NCBI RefSeq assembly: GCF_000764305.2
Contig: NW_025946648.1
Location: forward strand, 1-64,000
Source of the DNA: Hyalella azteca
Taxonomy: Eukaryota > Arthropoda > Malacostraca > Amphipoda > Hyalellidae
Length of the DNA: 64,000 bases
Reading direction: 5' to 3'
The notes below the pieces were generated by a model. The model searched no databases. It was not told the origin of the DNA and saw only the letters and a list, made by a program, of their open reading frames with translations. Made by a program: the position numbers and the translations under genes. Positions 58,956 through 64,000 of the stretch are shown piece by piece (the first letter of the stretch is position 1; the number at the start of each line of letters is the position of its first letter).

Positions 58956-61900
58956 TCTTTTCAAATATAATGCACCAATTTCCTTCATCGTAAAAAGATT
59001 TCAATATATTAATGTCATCAATATTGCTGCACATCTGCTCCAGTTCGCCGTCTCTGAAGGTATGGTAAAAGCGATGGTAAACTTGCTGAATTTCAGACGT
59101 CGAAGCTTCGCTCGTCTTCGCCTTCAGCTTCCACGGGACGAACATATCTTGCTGTACAAACTGCGTGCGGTTCTCGTGCACGGGAAGAGACGGTGTGCCG
59201 TTCATTTCTGCAGCTTCGGTGGTTTTGACGTTGGCTGCGTTCTTGCTGGTCTTTTGCTTGAGATACGAGCTGGGTCGGTGAGCCATGGTCTGCTCCAGAG
59301 CCCACACGTAGACCAGGCCGCGTCCTGAGCTACGAAGCACGCGCACCAACTCCCGAAGACCAGCCATTCTGCGTTCCTATTATGAAATATAATTCGCGGT
59401 AATATTTTTTACAAATTTATATATTATAAACAATATTTTTCATGACACAGACAGTGGTCATGAAAAAACAATGAAGAACTTACGTTGTTTTCCCTTAAGT
59501 AGCAATCAAATTCTCAATAATTTATCTTTTAATGAAAACTTACTCGATAACATAAGACAAACGTGTCAGCTTTTGCTACAATACGAACCAATTCATCTAA
59601 AAATACTGCGGATTCCTGCCCCAGGGACAACTGTCCCCCAACAGTTCATCACTCTGGCCAGCATAGCAACTAATTTTCGGCTATTCATTTAAACTTCAAA
59701 GCATTCGTTCAACTGAATAATGCTCGGTTCTTAGAATTAATTCCTTCATTAGCCTTCAGAGCGCCGACCGAGTAATTCAGGGCGAATTAATGCTGGCACC
59801 AAGAGAATACTGAACACGTGAAACAAATATGTTCAACAAAACAGGTTACATAATTGCTCCGAAATTTCAAACGATCGTTTATATATCTACTAATGACATT
59901 GAAACAATACAGGCATATTGGACTTAAGCGATCGACTTACAACTCGAACCAAGAAACAGCTTGCATATAATTGTCGTACTTCACGTCTCAGACTCAAATT
60001 AAAACTACTAAATGTACAAGCTCAAGTACGTTTAAATAGCGAAATGAAATGGAAATCATTTTGAGTGATTTACGTTTCAATCATCATTTGTATAAACAAA
60101 TTTCAATGTTCAACTCAACCAACAGGTGAAGCGAGATGATGCAGCACGGCGATGCAGATGACAGCATCGTAAGAGGCATCCCGGAAGGGCAGCGCAAGGC
60201 AGTTGCAGAGCACAGTCTCGTGGCCGCGCCCCTGCGCGATGCTCAACAGACCCGTGCTGTTGTCGCAGCCCACCTGGACAGCAAATAATGTTCAGGAGCC
60301 AATTCAAGTGCTCCTTGAAAACCGACCGCTGGTAGGGATTTACTCGGAAGTAACTTTTAGCCTGCACATTATTGAGGTGATTTGCCACACAATTCTGAGC
60401 GTACACATCACCGAGGTGTCATCTTCACATTGAGACGCGGGTAGTTAACCTCGAGATACTAGACAAACAGGAAGTCGATCCTTCCAACGCATCTACGATG
60501 CAATTCTGCACTGCACGCTGAAGGGCTGATATGGCATTGTACATCATGCTATCGCTACGACGAAGTGTCATATTTAACGTCATTTCATAGAAAGAAAGAA
60601 GTGTAGAGACTGACACGGTTGTAACCCGTATCAGTCTAAATCAACGTTCGCTAAAAGCACGCTTTTAATTCTTTCAGGCTGCGCTGTGTAAATATCGTAA
60701 CTGGCAGTTTTCGCGAAACACGATATCCAAAATATAGTGAGGCTTCTTCAGATCATGTATACTGTACTCCAATACTGTAGGAAACGTGAAGCTAACATCA
60801 CCGAATGGCAAGCTAACATAGTGGCCATCCCTACTTTGCTGTACCTACTACTCCGTTATACTGTAGTATTTCTGAAAAAACTCAAATTTATCCTTTACAA
60901 AAGTGCTCAGGTGAATCATATACGATATTTCAAAGTGCCCAGGTGAATCATATGCGATATGCGCACTTCACATATGTAAGTGGATGAATCTTGTTTCAAT
61001 ACAGATAATATTGGTGGCATTAAATCTGCACGCCCTGACACGCTGGACTCTGACCTGCAGGAGGGATGCGTTTAGGCCGAGGTACTTTCCGTTGCCACAG
61101 CCCACGTCCAGCAACCAAGCGCCCGGCGACAGGCCATCAATGAACTGTAATACGTAAAAATTTAAAGGATATTCGACTAAATGAAGGTTTGAATTAACAA
61201 TTTGAAGTAGGAGTAATTCTAATATTAAGTATATACGTATGTGTTGAGTGCACTTAAGCGAGAGGCGAGTTTGATAGATCGATTAACATTTTCAAGCTTC
61301 ACGTAAAGAAAGCCACCTAAACCCAAGCCATTTTAGCCTTTGTTAGATTTAGAATAATGTTACTACCTTATAATTACTGATTTTAGGTACAGTTCTATCT
61401 ATGCAATGCGACTTAAAGCTTAAAACAAAGGCAAGACTTTCCATAAACTCGTAGGGAAAGGGATCATCAAATGGATGATAGAGTTAAGGTAGGTTGAGGC
61501 ATAGAACCAACTTATCAGATTGATTAGTTGGCTGACTTACGGTCTGGTCTTTTGTCTGTCTCTCACGCGCCTGTCTGACTTTCGGCCAGGGCTTGTGTCT
61601 GTCTCTCACGCACCTGTCTGACGTTGGGCCAGGGTTTGTGTCTGTCTCACACGCACCTGTCTGACGTTGGGCTAGGGCTTGTGTCTGTCTCACACGCACC
61701 TGTCTGACGTTGGGCCAGGGCTTGTGTCTGTCTCACGCACCTGTCTGACGTTGGGCCAGGGCTTGTGTCTGTCTCTCACGCACCTGTCTGACGTTGGGCC
61801 AGGGCTTGTGTCTGTCTCTCACGCACCTGTCTGAATTTGGGCTAGGGCTTGTGTCTGTCTCTCACGCACCTGTCTGACGTTGGGCCGGGGCTTGTGTCTG

Positions 61901-62542
61901 TCTCTCACGCGCCTGTCTGACGTTGGGCCAGGGCTTGTGTCTGTCTCATATCTGTCTGACGTTGGATCAGGGCTTGTGTCTGTCTCTCACGCACCTGTCT
62001 GACGTTGGGCCAGGGCTTGTGTCTGTCTCTCACGCACCTGTCTGAATTTGGGCTAGGGCTTGTGTCTGTCTCTCACGCACCTGTCTGACGTTGGGCCAGG
62101 GCTTGTGCCTGGTGTCACTGAAGTGAGGAGCGATGTTGTCATATACGCTCTGCACGTGGCGAATTTCCAGCACCTCTGCAGTAGCATCATTCTCACCTGC
62201 ACAATGGCAAGTAACTTAACTCAATTAATTAATAATTTTTCATAATATTTAATCAATTTATGTCTTACTAGGGGCTGTCGCGACATTAGTAATTAATTCA
62301 GATTTGATTATATGAATTATGATTGACTTGAAGCAAGCAAGGTCGTCATACTCAGCGATGTGTTCTGGGGAGGTGACTGCTGGTCAGGGCAGAATAGTTT
62401 GTAGGGACAGTCACAAGGCCCTCGTCTGGACCTGCGGAAGGTGAAGGACACTCGCAACTGTCTCTTGACGAGCTGCAGATGCCCATCGCTACTGTGGTGA
62501 ACGTCGTACTGCCGTGCCTTGATGCCGTGTTGCCAACAATAC
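58951..62542 (-). CDS. ALKBH8: ALKBH8, tRNA wobble-uridine methyltransferase/AlkB hydroxylase (3' part)
   Basis: Minus-strand exons: 62542-62352, 62196-62081, 61144-61055, 60273-60124, 59376-58951 (stop at 58951); phases agree throughout. Exon at 62352 encodes the end of the AlkB dioxygenase domain (WQHGIKARQYD) with the oxoglutarate-binding R-x5-R motif in RVSFTFRR and a metal-binding-type cluster CDCPYKLFC. Then come the link HVQSVYDNIAPHFSDTRHK, the SAM-binding motif LLDVGCGNGKYLG, GCDNSTGLL, AVICIAVLHHL, and the C-terminal GLVYVWALEQ, MFVPWKLK and YDEGNWCIIFE. ALKBH8 methylates carboxymethyl-uridine at tRNA position 34 (mcm5U), working with TRMT112; the AlkB domain can hydroxylate it further. 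The RNA-recognition motif and the iron-binding HxD should lie beyond the right edge. The intron after exon 62196-62081 is more than half filled by a 43-bp array made from this exon's own end. Confidence 0.95.
61548..62107 (-). repeat. 43-bp minisatellite built from an ALKBH8 exon end plus its splice donor
   Basis: About 13 units of 43 bp. On the minus strand each reads ACACAAGCCCTGGCCCAACG TCAGACAG then GTGCGTGAGAGACAG: the last 28 nt of the ALKBH8 exon (codons for KPWPNVRQ) plus the first 15 nt of the intron. The unit nearest the exon (donor at 62080) is the genuine one. Of the other junctions, about nine keep CAG|GTGCGTG, two have GC in place of GT (near 61567 and 61906) and one has lost the site (near 61947). 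Confidence 0.95.
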
Positions 62543-62599
62543 CTTCACAAATAATGCATATGTCTCATGCGACTAATCTCAACACAATCGTATATATCA

Positions 62600-62970
62600 C
62601 CCGTCCACTAAGACCCAATACAAAGGATTAGTAATAGTATAAATAGTGTCAGCTATCATGAGGCCAAATATAGCCTGTTTCCGATCCACGACATCGCAGA
62701 ATTTTTGCAAACTGTTTTGAACCCAAAATTTACGGCTCTCATCATGTTGTTTCAACCAACAAGCCAACTCGCCGATTTTGACAAAAACAGTCACCGGACA
62801 TTGAGATCGACCCCGCGATCCACTGCTCCTATCTTGGTGTTATCAACTACACAGCCACCATGCTGACATTGACCAAAATCGCCACAAGACCCTGCGATCG
62901 AACCCACAACTCACTGCTCCTATCTTGCTGTTATAAACCACTCGACTACCGAGTCATAACTCACAACCAA
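62600..62970 (-). mobile_element. Three-headed tRNA-derived SINE
   Basis: On the minus strand the first head starts near 62960 with A-box-like GGTAGTCGAGTGG and B box GGGTTCGATCG. A second diverged head has GTGGCTGTGTAGTTG and GGGGTCGATCT. A third has GTTGGCTTGTTGGTTG and GGGTTCAAAAC. The 3' module TTCTGCGATGTCGTGGATCG then GAAACAGGCTA matches the element at 55424. It lies in the intron 5' of the first visible ALKBH8 exon, in the same orientation as the gene. Confidence 0.75.
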
Positions 62971-63319
62971 CAACATGAAACATCACCCAACCTGACTGTG
63001 CATTCATAGATAGCAGCTGTGCTAGGTATATTTTTTCCGCGCTGTGGGTCTTTGAGTTTTTTTTTATAACATTGGCGAATCTTTTGCTGGTAATAAAGGA
63101 TTATGCATAGCATGCATGCATTTTTGTGATCCAAAAGGCCATATGATATGTTTTTTGTGATAAAAGCCTTACGATATATTATATAATCAATCAAGTCTAC
63201 AAATTCCTTAGTGGGAATTCAATGATGAATTTCAAGAGAAAATATTAAGTATTTTGTATTGAAAGTAAGCCACCTTTGCCACACTGACAACACGTCCCCA
63301 CCAGACTACACTGGCCAAT

Positions 63320-63612
63320 CACACCCTGCAAGCCACACTGACCAAGCATCCTAAGCATGCCACACTGACCAAGCATCCTAAGCATGCCACACTGACCAAG
63401 CACCATAAGCATGCCACACTGACCAAGCATCATAAGCATGCCACACTGACCAAGCACCATAAGCATGCCACACTGACCAAGCACCATTAGCATGCCACAC
63501 TGACCAAGCACCATAAGCATGCCACACAGCATCCTAAGCATGCCACACTGACCAAGCATCCTAAGCATGCCACACTGACCAAGCATCCTAAGCATGCCAC
63601 ACTGACCGGGCT
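63320..63612. repeat. 27-bp minisatellite
   Basis: About eleven copies of a 27-bp unit (AAGCATGCCACACTGACC then AAGCACCAT or AAGCATCCT). One unit near 63520-63535 is shortened. The period is a multiple of three, so two minus-strand frames stay open and give false ORFs of 127 and 66 codons. It probably lies in an upstream intron of ALKBH8. Confidence 0.95.
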
Positions 63613-64000
63613 TCTCCACTGAAGACACATAATGAGCGCGGTGGCAGCAGCATGTTGTACCCCATCAATGTGTCTGAAAAAGACCATAATCTATGTAATT
63701 TTTTGTTACCAAATGTCAAAAACTCCGAACCGAGATAATATTTTAAAGAAACATGCAGCACTATATAATAATAAAATTTTCATTGCACTTTCAACTTTAG
63801 AGGTGCTTAAAAACTATTTCATGAGTGAATTCCCTCATAGAAAGAATTTTTTCCACCACTTGAAGCAAGTTTGAAGTTTGTGATTTCCATTTTCAGTGTA
63901 CATGGTCAGTTTACGATATGGTAATAATACGCCTGAATTCATTTTTATACTAGACACCCCAGAAAAACAAACCTGTAGGTGAGAGGATCTCGTCATGATC

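Noticed and set aside
61484..61699. Minus ORF of ETDTNPGPTSDR-type repeats and similar frames in the 43-bp array
   Set aside because: Read-through of the ALKBH8 splice-donor minisatellite, in the intron; period 43 mixes frames.
63245..63628. 127-codon minus ORF of GQCGMLRML repeats, plus a second frame of VACLGC repeats
   Set aside because: Artefact of a 27-bp array; two frames are open at once, as expected for a repeat and not for a gene.
63900..64000. Possible further ALKBH8 exon at the right edge (minus strand, ending CTACAG|GTTTGT)
   Set aside because: The encoded peptide does not match the AlkB core and the donor phase does not fit the next exon (62542), so there is not enough support.

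Overview
This is nuclear DNA from a multicellular animal, most likely an arthropod and plausibly a crustacean. It is AT-rich and gene-poor, its genes are split into short phase-consistent exons by long introns, and it holds many minisatellites, SINE-like repeats, non-LTR and Penelope-like retroelement remnants, hAT-like and mariner-like DNA transposon derivatives. The species cannot be fixed from sequence alone. A pair of Tn5/Nextera adapter ends followed by an N at about 37.0 kb shows that this is a draft short-read assembly with at least one local error.

Layout: 0-5.3 kb is intergenic DNA with three minisatellites. 5.38-8.28 kb (minus) is the long terminal exon of an unrecognised gene. 8.3-23.9 kb has no recognised host gene but holds a mariner-like derivative with terminal inverted repeats (11.0-11.7 kb), a 1.9 kb non-coding transposon with a hAT-type MITE nested inside it (17.1-19.0 kb), an orphan single-zinc-finger ORF (20.35-20.83 kb) and a broken Penelope-like element with a GIY-YIG domain (21.1-22.1 kb). 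23.9-50.3 kb is a cluster of three DHRS4-like short-chain dehydrogenase/reductase genes. Copies 1 and 2 are tandem on the plus strand; copy 3 is on the minus strand, tail-to-tail with copy 2. All share the same seven-exon structure. Copy 1 is complete (277 codons), copy 2 lacks exon 3 exactly where the adapter and N sit, and copy 3 carries a 35-bp frameshifting deletion in exon 2. 53.5-57.8 kb holds degraded non-LTR retrotransposon pieces interrupted by a tRNA-derived SINE. 58.95-62.54 kb (minus) is the 3' part of ALKBH8 (end of the AlkB dioxygenase domain plus the tRNA methyltransferase domain); its 5' exons should lie beyond the right edge.

Most notable: (i) in ALKBH8 a 43-bp unit carrying the last 28 bases of an exon and its 5' splice site has expanded about 13-fold into the adjoining intron, giving a ladder of decoy splice donors; (ii) an independent, older duplication across an exon/intron border is present in all three DHRS4-like copies; (iii) the DHRS4-like copies differ at the peroxisomal C-terminal tripeptide (TRL versus SRL) and have an abrupt identity break within exon 4 next to the catalytic serine; (iv) tRNA-derived SINEs with two or three heads share a 3' module with a different SINE-like family. 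The DHRS4-like enzymes would act on carbonyl/retinoid substrates with NADP(H) in peroxisomes or mitochondria; ALKBH8 modifies wobble uridine in tRNA. Nothing indicates that the two loci work together.
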